Source of the DNA: Woeseiaceae bacterium
GTDB lineage: Bacteria; Pseudomonadota; Gammaproteobacteria; Steroidobacterales; Woeseiaceae
Direction: 5' to 3'
DNA length: 52,717 nt
Assembly (NCBI GenBank): GCA_024640365.1
Contig: JAHEFE010000018.1
Coordinates: 1 to 52,717 of the forward strand
Under the pieces are notes generated by a model. The model made no database searches. It saw only the letters and a list, made by a program, of their open reading frames with translations, and was not told the origin of the DNA. How positions within the stretch are numbered: the first letter of the stretch is position 1; every line of letters begins with the position of its first letter. This document shows positions 16,254 to 24,767 of this stretch, piece after piece. The translations under genes and the position numbers were made by a program.

Positions 16254-16757
16254 CTATTCTCTGATCAGGCTACGCACCTGATCCTGATACTCGTTTTCGT
16301 AGCCAGCCTGGTAGCCATGATGGATAAAACGCACCTTACCTTCGCGATCGACGATAATTGTTGTCGGCATAGCGATGACATCGTAAGCCTCGCTAACCTT
16401 GTTGGCCCGATCATAGAGAATCGGAAAATTAACCGGGGTGCCGCGAAGGAATTCGTCCGCTAACGATGAATCTTCTTCGACGTTAATCCCCAGCATCGTA
16501 AATCCCAGAGGAGCGTAACGCTGCTGCAATTCGTCCAACAGTGGCATTTCTTTACGGCAAGGGGCGCACCAACTGGCCCAGAAATTAATCAATACTACCT
16601 GGCCTTTGTAGTCATCCAGCGAGACCATCTGCCCGGAGCTGTCGGGCAAAGCGAACGTTGGTGCTGGTGCCTCTGCCACTCCGGAAATTGCCGGTACAGA
16701 GAGCATCGTTAGCAAACAAAATGCCAAGATATTTCGCGTTCGATTTCTTGCTGTCAC
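16254..16757 (-). CDS. TlpA-family thiol:disulfide oxidoreductase (WCAPC)
   Basis: A 167-residue exported thioredoxin. Signal peptide about 1-26; F-W-A-S-W63-C64-A-P-C67 active site; V-N-F-P-I-L-Y-D and the cis-Pro A-M-P-T-T motif. It belongs to the ResA/TlpA type that reduces apocytochrome or other exported disulfides. It lies between the barrel gene and DUF4266 in the same direction with gaps of 9-13 bp. Likely targets are the CxxCH proteins or the DUF4266 cysteines of this locus. Confidence 0.93.
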   Translation of the reverse strand: MTARNRTRNILAFCLLTMLSVPAISGVAEAPAPTFALPDSSGQMVSLDDYKGQVVLINFWASWCAPCRKEMPLLDELQQRYAPLGFTMLGINVEEDSSLADEFLRGTPVNFPILYDRANKVSEAYDVIAMPTTIIVDREGKVRFIHHGYQAGYENEYQDQVRSLIRE

Positions 16758-16770
16758 TCGATTACATCCC

Positions 16771-17421
16771 CTAAAAGAAATAACTGATGTTCAAGGCGCC
16801 CTGCAGATTATGCGTGGTCTTGTTCTCGCCTGTAATGTCGATGTCGAACATATGATCACGCACCTCAAAACTCACCGCCAGATAGTCAGTTGGCAACACC
16901 TTCACACCGAAACCAAGATTTACAGTGAAGTGATTGTCCTCGGCAAAGGTTGTACTCCCCAGACCGCTAACAAGATAAACGACACTATTCATTGCGCGCT
17001 TGGAGCCAAGGAATACCTCTCCGGGAAACAGGTTATATCCCAACGAGAGGTCGTAGTAGCTGAGGTTGCGGTCGCTTAACAACACGGCGCCGCCGCCAAG
17101 CTTTTCAAAGCTCGAAGTGCCAACCTTAGTTGTGCCATAACTGGCCTCGGCGAAAAACGATTCGCTGAGGTGGTAACCCAAACGAGCCCCGTAAACGGCG
17201 CCCGATTCAAAGTCCTCAACGCTCAGCAGGCCGACGAACAGTGTGACCTCGTAATTTTCTGTATCAATAGCCGCAACGTCGATATCTCGGCGCTCGACGG
17301 TGGGTTCGATCACTTCGGGCGCGACATCCGAATCCTGGGCCCAGGCACTAGCCACTCCCAGACTCAGGCACGTAGCAACAGCCGCGGTGCTCAGAAAAAT
17401 ACTGCGAAACCTGCTTTCCAT
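16771..17421 (-). CDS. Outer-membrane beta-barrel protein (OMP_myx_plus-like)
   Basis: A 216-residue protein with a signal peptide ending S-A-W-A before Q-D. After an acidic linker it forms about eight beta-strands (V-T-L-F-V-G-L-L-S-V-E-D-F; F-A-E-A-S-Y-G-T-T; Y-D-L-S-L-G-Y-N-L-F-P-G) and ends in L-N-I-S-Y-F-F. The style matches the small outer-membrane barrel family first noted in myxobacteria. It overlaps the upstream SH3/barrel gene by 31 bp and is a distant paralogue of it. Confidence 0.8.
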   Translation of the reverse strand: MESRFRSIFLSTAAVATCLSLGVASAWAQDSDVAPEVIEPTVERRDIDVAAIDTENYEVTLFVGLLSVEDFESGAVYGARLGYHLSESFFAEASYGTTKVGTSSFEKLGGGAVLLSDRNLSYYDLSLGYNLFPGEVFLGSKRAMNSVVYLVSGLGSTTFAEDNHFTVNLGFGVKVLPTDYLAVSFEVRDHMFDIDITGENKTTHNLQGALNISYFF

Positions 17422-18128
17422 TCCTCTACAACCTCGTTGTCATTCCTGCTACTAAGAACCACGTAATTTTTATACTCCAGTCGCACGATAAAACGACGTG
17501 ACAGATAAGAGCTAACACCAAATCCCACTATTGCCGTCTGATCATTTCGATCAGGGGTTTTCGCCAAAGCGGCCTTCGGCTCAATGTGAATCATGCCTGT
17601 TCCGAGCGAGAAAAAAGGTGACGCACGCCACTCTGGGACAAATGTGTGCACAATATTTGCACTCGCGCCCCAGCCGTCGGAAAAGTTGCCCAAAATCTGC
17701 GACGCATTCAGCTCTACCGCTAAATGCCGGGAAAAACGATAGGAGCCGAAACCCGCGTAGGACGTTGCGCCGCCGAAGTCACCGGCGAGCACGCCCCATT
17801 CCCAGCGATGCTCGTCGAAAGCGGCGCGCCCCGCTGATGGGAATTCGGCCGCTTTGCCGGAGGGCTGCAAAGTGAGCTCCATTTGCGCCTGGCTGGCCCA
17901 ACCTTCATGCCCGTCGGGACTGCGCACTTTGAACCAATCGGTACGCCGCTTCAGGATGCCAACCTCCTCACCACGCTCGATGATCTGCGTAATGGGATAA
18001 CCGGCCCCGGGACCCGTGTGCAATTCAATGTATGGATCCGCCACGACTACAAACTGCACGTTTTCCTTCGCCGCAGCGCCTGCTGCCAGCAACATGAATA
18101 AGGTAAATAGTGTGAGTCGGTGCGGCAT
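17391..18128 (-). CDS. SH3-domain protein with C-terminal beta-barrel
   Basis: A 245-residue protein. After the signal peptide (about 1-20) a bacterial SH3 domain spans about 25-85 (V-V-A-D-P-Y-I-E-L-H-T-G-P-G-A-G-Y-P, W-F-K-V-R, G-W-A-S), which commonly binds cell-wall peptides. A beta-barrel domain follows from about residue 108 and ends in W-K-A-G-F-A-V-F-F. The fusion of a wall-binding module to an outer-membrane barrel suggests an anchor between peptidoglycan and outer membrane. It starts by a TGATG junction with the HzsA-like gene. Confidence 0.8.
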   Translation of the reverse strand: MPHRLTLFTLFMLLAAGAAAKENVQFVVVADPYIELHTGPGAGYPITQIIERGEEVGILKRRTDWFKVRSPDGHEGWASQAQMELTLQPSGKAAEFPSAGRAAFDEHRWEWGVLAGDFGGATSYAGFGSYRFSRHLAVELNASQILGNFSDGWGASANIVHTFVPEWRASPFFSLGTGMIHIEPKAALAKTPDRNDQTAIVGFGVSSYLSRRFIVRLEYKNYVVLSSRNDNEVVEEWKAGFAVFF

Positions 18129-20797
18129 CAGTTCAGCGGTGCATCAAAAGGGTTGTTGTAATATTGCGCGCCGAGATCGAGCCACTCCGATATCAGGCGC
18201 AGCTCTGCCTCACTCAACCATTCAGGGTGAGCGCCCGTGCTGCTGAAGCGATTAAAAAATGCAGGGCTAACGATGGCGCCAGCCGCCGTTAGCGGCGACC
18301 CAATTGCCACCGGCTCGAGTATCGGATCACCATTGATATCGACAGCCCCCTGGTCGGTCAACACATCCTGTACCGCGCCATCACGAATTTCTTCCAGGAA
18401 GTCACCGAACAGCAGCTCCCTATAGGAAACGAAATGTAGTGGTTGCGCCCCGGACGGGGTAGCAGTGAGTTCGAGTTGGCCGCGATCAACAGGGTCAATC
18501 AACTGGTTCATAGGATCCCGCAAGGCATGACAATTGGTGCAACGATGATTGTCGGTCTCAAGCATAGTAACCGGATCGATCACCGGACGCGACGCATCCC
18601 ACAACGGTTGAATGTGGTCTTCGTAGTTAATAATTACTCGACAATTTACGGTCCACGGTATGCAGTTGAAAATCTCGGGCGGTGCCGTCAAGGTCAGATC
18701 TGCATAACGCACGGCAAAAGAAACGTCAGCGGGGCGTCCGGCATCCACAGGATACGTCCAGACATCGTCGTAAACGAGGTCAATATCCGGGTTCAGCGCC
18801 GCGGGATCCGCCGCAGCTCGTGCTTCCGCCATTGTCTCGCCCATATTTATCGTGGGGTATGCCAGCGGATCCGTGTTCGGGAACGGCACCCCATTCCCCG
18901 TAGCGCCTGCATACACAGAATCAAAGGCATCGGTACGGCCATGCGACTCACCTACGGCATTGGTATGGCAGCCGTCACAGGCAACGGTCTCTCCGGGTCT
19001 AACCTGCACCCAGTTACGGTGCCGCAGGCTGATGCGCTGGCCGGATTTATTCAATATATCGAACGCAATTGGAACGTCGGCCGGAATCTTGATCATTACC
19101 GAGCCATCCGGCTCTATCGGCGCGTATCCAACCAGCTCTCGCATCCCTAGTTGGACACTGACGCCAAATGCCGAGTTGTCAAAATCCAGCGTTAAATCAT
19201 CGGGAATGCCGACGGCTTTATAAAGCCTCAGGAATCGGGCGAGCCTCTGATCCGCCAACGTCAACGCTGGATCAGCCACAGAGATTATATCTGGCACTGC
19301 AGTATCCACTCCGTTGATGTCGTAAACGCTGCGGATTTTCAGTATGCCGGCATCTTCGCTCACCAGAGCCGGATCAAACAGGCCGGATAATGCGCCATCG
19401 ACGAGCGCGACGGGACGTGCACGTGGTTGTGCCACGGCAACGTCTGTGTAAAAGAACCCTGACTCGGCAACCACAACAGGTAATTGGGTATCGTCACTCA
19501 GATCGTAGATAAAAATGCCGTAAGCCGGTTGTGCTTCTACGGCCAGTGGATTTTGTAAGTTCTCGTCAGTACAAGGAAGCAATGGCGGCACCGTGCCGGC
19601 CACGGCCGCCGGATCGACAATCTGCAACTGGCAGAGGCTCCAGCTCACGAATACACGATTCGTTCCATCCCAAAGTGGCCACGCATCCGCAAATCGCCCG
19701 CCTGGAGATACTCCAGGAACCGTGCGCACATCATTAACGGTAGCGGGTTGCTGGGCCGGCCCGCTAAGCACGCCCCGATTGGCCGCGGTTGGTTGCGTAT
19801 TATTTATGTAGTTGGTGGTATCAATGACAACCAGTTCGCCGCCCTCGCTCGTTCCGCTGAAAGGTCGCAGCAATGCCAAAATCCGGCCATCTTCCATTTC
19901 ACGAGGCTTGACGAACTGCACCGTCGCGCCATCAGTCCCGGTGTCGTGACTATCGGCGCCATACAGCAACTGCAATTCAGTGCCGTCCGGATTGGCCGTG
20001 TAAAGACTGACCGCGTTATTCGAGATCATGCCGTCCCAGCGGGAAAACACTATCCGGCCATTGTCCAAAATAGATGGATATAAATCGTGACTTTGATTGA
20101 ACGATATTTGCGTAAGGTTACCGCCGTCGTCGTCCATGATGTGCAAAACGAAAGCGGGCTCCTGTTGATCTTCATCGAGTGCCGAAAATTGCGGTTTACC
20201 TTCGTCCAGAAGTTTCGCCGCAGAGCGATTTTGACGAGTTGAGCTAAACAGTATTCGCCCGTCTGGCAAATACATGGGGGCTATGTCTTGTCCTTCCTCC
20301 GCCGTAATGTCATCCAGCAGAATCCTGCGTAAAGTCGTCGAAGGAACATCATATTCCCAGATATTCCAGGTAGGTTGATCTTCGTCTGCAATGTCAGGGT
20401 CCATTGGTCCGCGCATTGCAAACAAGACCTTGTTGCCGTCATAGGACACGGAAACATCGCGCACGTCGCCAAGGCCGTTTGTAATTGACTCCGTGATATT
20501 AGTTTCGAGAGCATCAGACGAGGCCCGTACCCGCATATAAAGATCAGCACCAAACTGCACTGTCAGTACCTGGCGGAAATCATTCTGCTGCACGGCGCCC
20601 TGCATATCGAGGGGAACCGGCCGTTTGACGTACAGAATCGGATAGTCGACGACAACCGGATCGGGCGCCTGTCCACCACCCAGGCTGATGCCGCTATCAC
20701 CGCCGCCACAACTGATCAATGCCGGCAGCAGCAACGCAGCCAGCACTAATCTGAAGCCGGCAGCAAGCGCCGGCGCTTTAAAATGCGCCCTCTTCAT
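18128..20797 (-). CDS. HzsA-like lipoprotein with PD40-type propeller and two CxxCH haem sites
   Basis: An 889-residue protein. The ATG at 20797 has GGAG 7 nt upstream and begins a lipoprotein signal peptide with lipobox L-I-S-C; a longer frame exists but adds a non-signal N-terminus. The first half contains WD40/PD40-like blades (D-G-R-I-L-F-S-S-T-R-Q; N-G-R-I-V-F-S-R-W-D; V-S-Y-D-G-N-K-V-L-F-A-M-R). Haem-binding motifs are C-D-G-C-H at about residue 607 and C-T-N-C-H at about 753. This matches the group of proteins related to the hydrazine synthase alpha subunit, but no hzsB/hzsC is present, so hydrazine synthesis should not be inferred. It is probably a surface or periplasmic electron-transfer or catalytic protein, transcribed with the barrel, TlpA and ApbE genes. 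Confidence 0.82.
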   Translation of the reverse strand: MKRAHFKAPALAAGFRLVLAALLLPALISCGGGDSGISLGGGQAPDPVVVDYPILYVKRPVPLDMQGAVQQNDFRQVLTVQFGADLYMRVRASSDALETNITESITNGLGDVRDVSVSYDGNKVLFAMRGPMDPDIADEDQPTWNIWEYDVPSTTLRRILLDDITAEEGQDIAPMYLPDGRILFSSTRQNRSAAKLLDEGKPQFSALDEDQQEPAFVLHIMDDDGGNLTQISFNQSHDLYPSILDNGRIVFSRWDGMISNNAVSLYTANPDGTELQLLYGADSHDTGTDGATVQFVKPREMEDGRILALLRPFSGTSEGGELVVIDTTNYINNTQPTAANRGVLSGPAQQPATVNDVRTVPGVSPGGRFADAWPLWDGTNRVFVSWSLCQLQIVDPAAVAGTVPPLLPCTDENLQNPLAVEAQPAYGIFIYDLSDDTQLPVVVAESGFFYTDVAVAQPRARPVALVDGALSGLFDPALVSEDAGILKIRSVYDINGVDTAVPDIISVADPALTLADQRLARFLRLYKAVGIPDDLTLDFDNSAFGVSVQLGMRELVGYAPIEPDGSVMIKIPADVPIAFDILNKSGQRISLRHRNWVQVRPGETVACDGCHTNAVGESHGRTDAFDSVYAGATGNGVPFPNTDPLAYPTINMGETMAEARAAADPAALNPDIDLVYDDVWTYPVDAGRPADVSFAVRYADLTLTAPPEIFNCIPWTVNCRVIINYEDHIQPLWDASRPVIDPVTMLETDNHRCTNCHALRDPMNQLIDPVDRGQLELTATPSGAQPLHFVSYRELLFGDFLEEIRDGAVQDVLTDQGAVDINGDPILEPVAIGSPLTAAGAIVSPAFFNRFSSTGAHPEWLSEAELRLISEWLDLGAQYYNNPFDAPLN

Positions 20798-20894
20798 TTC
20801 AATTCTCCGCAAGCTCATTTCCAAGACCTTCAGCGTCACATACCTGAAGAATGAACCAAGAAACCCCGTGAACCTGCCTGTCATCTAACATAAT

Positions 20895-20926
20895 ACAGGG
20901 TCAATTAACCAAACCGCGAACCCTGT
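20895..20926. promoter_or_regulatory. Inverted repeat in the divergent promoter region
   Basis: ACAGGGT (20895-20901) and ACCCTGT (20920-20926) are separated by 18 bp in the 192-bp gap between two divergent operons. TATTAT overlaps this area on the minus strand but no good -35 box pairs with it. It could be an operator for both operons; no regulator is encoded next to it. Confidence 0.35.
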
Positions 20927-20989
20927 CACAGATACCACACGTCTCCGGAGGGTTTACTGGTCCTGCGGAAATTTTGGGGACTCACCTAC

Positions 20990-22207
20990 ATGGGCAAAAA
21001 GCAATCCGGAGCAGGTGCTGCGCGCAACGCAGGCTTGCCTCTACATACATTTATCCTTACGACAACACTTGCATTAGTGTGGTCGTCAGCCTGTCTGGCG
21101 GATTCGCGAGACCAGGCCAAGCGCATCCACGATCGCTTGGCAGGTACACCACCAAGCGCGCTGGTGCTAAACGCGATGGCCACAGAAATCGACAATGGCG
21201 ACCCCCAGGCGGCCGCGATGATGGCGATGGATGACCCTGCTTTCTATAACGTCACTCTAAAGAACTGGGCAACCCCCTGGACCAACGAGGACCGTACTGT
21301 TTTCGCTCCGCTCAATGACTACACGGCAACCGTGATTGGCATGATTCGAGACAACGTTGGTTTCGACCAGCTGTTAAGCGCAAACCTGGTTTACCACGCC
21401 AACGGCGCCGTCGTTAACGGCAGTTCACCACCCAATTACTCTCCCGCGAACAACGCTCATTACCAGTGGCTCGAAGACAACGGTGCCGATCTTGAAGCGG
21501 TTCTGGTAGGAGATACGCAAACCCAGATGTCGGGGCTGGAAGCCAATGCCACCGCCGGCGTCATGACCACCCGGGCCGCGGCGGAGGCCTTCTTTGTCGC
21601 CGGCACCAATCGGGCGATGTTTAGATTCACACTGCTAAACCATATGTGCACCGACCTCGAACAATTAAAGGACACGACCCGTTCTCCAGATCGGATTCGC
21701 CAGGACGTGTCACGTAGTCCCGGCGGAGACAGCCGCCTCTTCCAGAACAATTGCGTCGGCTGTCACAGCGGCATGGATCCGTTGGCGCAAGCATTCGCCT
21801 ATTACAACTTCAATGAAGCAACCGGGCAGATGGAATACACAACCAATTCCGTGCAGCCCAAATACGGCATTAACAGTGAAACTTTCAGCCCTGGTTACGT
21901 AACTCTTGACGATCGCTGGGATAACTACTGGCGCACCGGTCCGAACCAACTGCTGGGCTGGAGCGAATCCGCCTCATTGCCAGGCTCTGGCAACGGCGCC
22001 AAGTCACTCGGTGAGGAACTCGCCGGTAGCAGGACCTTTGCCGCCTGTCAGGTTAAAAAAGTTTTCAAGGTTGCCTGCTTGCGCGATCCCGTTGATTCAT
22101 TCGATCGGCAAAAGGTGAGCGACATGACCGACACGTTCACCACTAGCGGTGGCTATTTAATGAAACCTGTATTTGCAGAAGCGGCCGCTTACTGCATGGG
22201 CGACTAG
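20990..22207 (+). CDS. Secreted CxxCH protein, DUF1588-like C-terminal segment
   Basis: A 405-residue exported protein (signal peptide to about residue 38, C-L-A before D-S). The middle has a conserved-looking L-L-N-H-M-C-T-D-L-E-Q-L block. N-N-C255-V-G-C-H-S-G-M-D-P-L-A-Q-A-F-A matches the pattern C-x2-C-H-x2-(I/M)-D-P-x-(G/A) of DUF1588-type and planctomycete-type c-type cytochrome segments, so one haem is likely. TGGGGA lies about 9 nt before the ATG. It is first in a three-gene operon transcribed away from the HzsA-like operon. The enzymatic role is unknown. Confidence 0.78.
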   Translation: MGKKQSGAGAARNAGLPLHTFILTTTLALVWSSACLADSRDQAKRIHDRLAGTPPSALVLNAMATEIDNGDPQAAAMMAMDDPAFYNVTLKNWATPWTNEDRTVFAPLNDYTATVIGMIRDNVGFDQLLSANLVYHANGAVVNGSSPPNYSPANNAHYQWLEDNGADLEAVLVGDTQTQMSGLEANATAGVMTTRAAAEAFFVAGTNRAMFRFTLLNHMCTDLEQLKDTTRSPDRIRQDVSRSPGGDSRLFQNNCVGCHSGMDPLAQAFAYYNFNEATGQMEYTTNSVQPKYGINSETFSPGYVTLDDRWDNYWRTGPNQLLGWSESASLPGSGNGAKSLGEELAGSRTFAACQVKKVFKVACLRDPVDSFDRQKVSDMTDTFTTSGGYLMKPVFAEAAAYCMGD

Positions 22208-22215
22208 GAAGCGTA

Positions 22216-24738
22216 ATGATGAAACAACAAAACACATTTCGCGCCGCCGCGGTTAAGAGCATTTCGCTGATTGCTGCGCTGCTATTGCTGAATGCCTGTG
22301 GCAGTGGCGCGCAAACAGAAACGAATCCCCCACTACCCTCGGCTCCGACATCGACTTATTCCGGACCAGCGCCCAGCTTTCCCGATGTACAGAATTTTCG
22401 CGTCAACCTCTGGGAAAACATACGCGGGGCAGAGCGCTGTGGCGCATGCCATAACGCAGGTGGCCAATCGCCAGAGTTTGCGCGCGGCGACGACGTGAAC
22501 CTCGCTTACGCGGCGGTGCAAGGGTTGGTCGATCTGGAAAACCCGGGCACTTCGCGACTCGTCACTAAAGTTGGCGGCGGTCACAATTGCTGGTTGGGCA
22601 CCGATGCACCAAGTCTGCAGTCTTGTGCCGACATCATGACAACGTGGATCGAGAACTGGGCCAATAGTGCCGGAGTTGGCGGGGGCCGGCAGATCGTGCT
22701 GACAGCACCTACGCCATTGGTCGACCCCGGTACCAGCAGGGCCTTTCCGGACAGCTCTGCGGGTTTTGATGCTATTTACCAGATTCTGCGTGCCCGCTGT
22801 TCGGGCTGTCATACACCGGATTCACTAACACCGCAGGCACCATTCTTCGCGGATGAAGATCGCGACATTGCGTATGACGCCGCCAAACCGAAAATCAATC
22901 TGGACAACCCGCCTGATTCTCGACTAGTCGTGCGACTGCGTAACGAATTCCATAATTGCTGGAGCGACTGCCAGGCTAACGCAGACACCATGCAAACTGC
23001 GATCGAAAACTTCGCTGCGACAATCACACCCGATGCGGTGGATCCGAACCTGGTCATCAGCAAGGCAATGCGCCTGACCGACGGCATCATTGCCAGCGGC
23101 GGCAACCGCTACGAAGCCAATCAGATCGCACTGTGGGAATTCAAGAGCGGTCAGGGCACGACCGCATTTGATACCAGCGGTGTCGATCCGGCGATAGACC
23201 TCACGCTTTCCGGTGATGTTGAATGGGTCGGTGGTTACGGGATCAACATACGCGACGGCAAGGCACAAGGCTCAACCGCCAGAAGCAGCAAGCTTTACAA
23301 CACCATTACTGCAACCGGCGAATATGCCATCGAAGCCTGGGTAGCCCCGGCGAATGTCACCCAGGAAGAAGCCTATATCGTCAGCTACTCGGGCAGTGAC
23401 GCGGTGCGCAATTTCACGCTCGGCCAAACACTGTACAACTATGACGCCTTCAATCGCAGCAGCACGACCGATGAGAATGGCAGCCCGGCACTCTCCACCG
23501 CCGATGCGGATGAAGATCTGCAGGCGACGTTGCAGCATGTTGTCGTAAATTTCGACCCGGTCAACGGCCGCAGCATCTATGTAAACGGTGTGTTCACCGA
23601 TGACATCGATGCGAACGCCGGCGGCGACATTGGTAGCTGGCGCAACAACTTTGCTTTTGTGCTCGGCAACGAGACCTCCGGCAATCGCCAGTGGCAAGGC
23701 GTGATCCGCCAGGTCGCTATTCATAACCGGGCGCTCACACCGGAACAGGTTGTACAAAACTTTGATGTCGGTGTTGGCGAAAAATTCTTCCTGCTTTTTT
23801 ACCTCGGTGACCACATCACCACGGTCCCTGAACCGTATCTACTGTTCGAGGTCAGTCAGTTTGATTCGTACAGCTACCTGTTCAACAAACCGCGCTTCAT
23901 CAGTCTCGATGCCAGCGTCACGGACCCAGGCCCGATCACAATTGCAGGCCTCCGCATCGGTGTGAACGGTGCTTTGGCCGATGTTGGTCAGGGCTTCCAG
24001 TTCATTGATACGCGCGCGGCTTCATTTACAGCCCCGTACACGCCAGAAGGCCAACTACTATCGAGCCAGGGAACGATTATCTCGGTGAAGAAGACACCGG
24101 AACAGGACGAGTTCTTCCTGAGCTTCGACTTTCTCGGTAACGACAGCAACGTTTTTGTCGAGGCGACTCCGCTACCGCCAGGCACGCCAGCAGACGGTGA
24201 CCCGGTGCCCGATATAGGCCTGCGCACCTTTGAAGAAATCAACGCGACGATGGCCGCGATTACCACGGTGAGCATGCAACAGCCGGACGTGCGGGATACG
24301 TTTGCAAGAGTTAAGCAGCAATTACCGACCGTCGAAAACCTCGGCGGATTCCTCGCGGCCCACCAGATGGCTATCGCACAAATGGCCATTGAATATTGCA
24401 ACGCCTTGGTTGATGACTCGACCAAGCGGGCAAGCTTCTGGCCAGGCTTCGGCTTCCCGGCAAACATCAACACCGCATTTGGCCCGGGCGCCGATCGCAA
24501 CCTGGTATTCGATCCACTCATCAATCGCATAGCGCTGCCCGATGCGGGTGGCACAGGCCTGACCACACAACCGAACATCGGGGCAATGCGCGGTGAATTG
24601 GATGCACTTACCGATGTGCTGACTGCCTGCTATGACTTTGGTACAGGCACGGATAATTGCGAAGCCGGGCGCACAAACACAGTAGTAAAAGCGCTCTGCG
24701 GTGCAGCCCTTGGGAACGCAGCGATGCTGGTTCAATAG
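22216..24738 (+). CDS. Lipoprotein with two CxxCH sites and a LamG-like domain
   Basis: An 840-residue protein. The signal peptide ends in lipobox L-N-A-C. Two cytochrome-like segments carry C-G-A-C-H (about residue 75) and C-S-G-C-H (about 195), each followed by a similar D-N/E-N-P-x-(T/D)-S-R-L-V motif, so the two halves look duplicated. Residues about 300-500 form a concanavalin/LamG-like domain (Y-A-I-E-A-W-V-A-P-A; H-V-V-V-N-F-D; I-Y-V-N-G-V-F-T-D; V-A-I-H-N-R-A-L-T-P-E-Q-V) that commonly binds sugars or surfaces. The rest has no recognised domain. It starts 8 bp after the previous gene. Confidence 0.83.
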   Translation: MMKQQNTFRAAAVKSISLIAALLLLNACGSGAQTETNPPLPSAPTSTYSGPAPSFPDVQNFRVNLWENIRGAERCGACHNAGGQSPEFARGDDVNLAYAAVQGLVDLENPGTSRLVTKVGGGHNCWLGTDAPSLQSCADIMTTWIENWANSAGVGGGRQIVLTAPTPLVDPGTSRAFPDSSAGFDAIYQILRARCSGCHTPDSLTPQAPFFADEDRDIAYDAAKPKINLDNPPDSRLVVRLRNEFHNCWSDCQANADTMQTAIENFAATITPDAVDPNLVISKAMRLTDGIIASGGNRYEANQIALWEFKSGQGTTAFDTSGVDPAIDLTLSGDVEWVGGYGINIRDGKAQGSTARSSKLYNTITATGEYAIEAWVAPANVTQEEAYIVSYSGSDAVRNFTLGQTLYNYDAFNRSSTTDENGSPALSTADADEDLQATLQHVVVNFDPVNGRSIYVNGVFTDDIDANAGGDIGSWRNNFAFVLGNETSGNRQWQGVIRQVAIHNRALTPEQVVQNFDVGVGEKFFLLFYLGDHITTVPEPYLLFEVSQFDSYSYLFNKPRFISLDASVTDPGPITIAGLRIGVNGALADVGQGFQFIDTRAASFTAPYTPEGQLLSSQGTIISVKKTPEQDEFFLSFDFLGNDSNVFVEATPLPPGTPADGDPVPDIGLRTFEEINATMAAITTVSMQQPDVRDTFARVKQQLPTVENLGGFLAAHQMAIAQMAIEYCNALVDDSTKRASFWPGFGFPANINTAFGPGADRNLVFDPLINRIALPDAGGTGLTTQPNIGAMRGELDALTDVLTACYDFGTGTDNCEAGRTNTVVKALCGAALGNAAMLVQ

Positions 24739-24767
24739 ACCGGACAGGAATTTAATAGAGGCAAATC

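Noticed and set aside
18128..20797. Hydrazine synthase (anammox) function for the HzsA-like protein
   Set aside because: Only the general alpha-subunit-like architecture is present; no beta/gamma subunit genes or anammox genes are seen.
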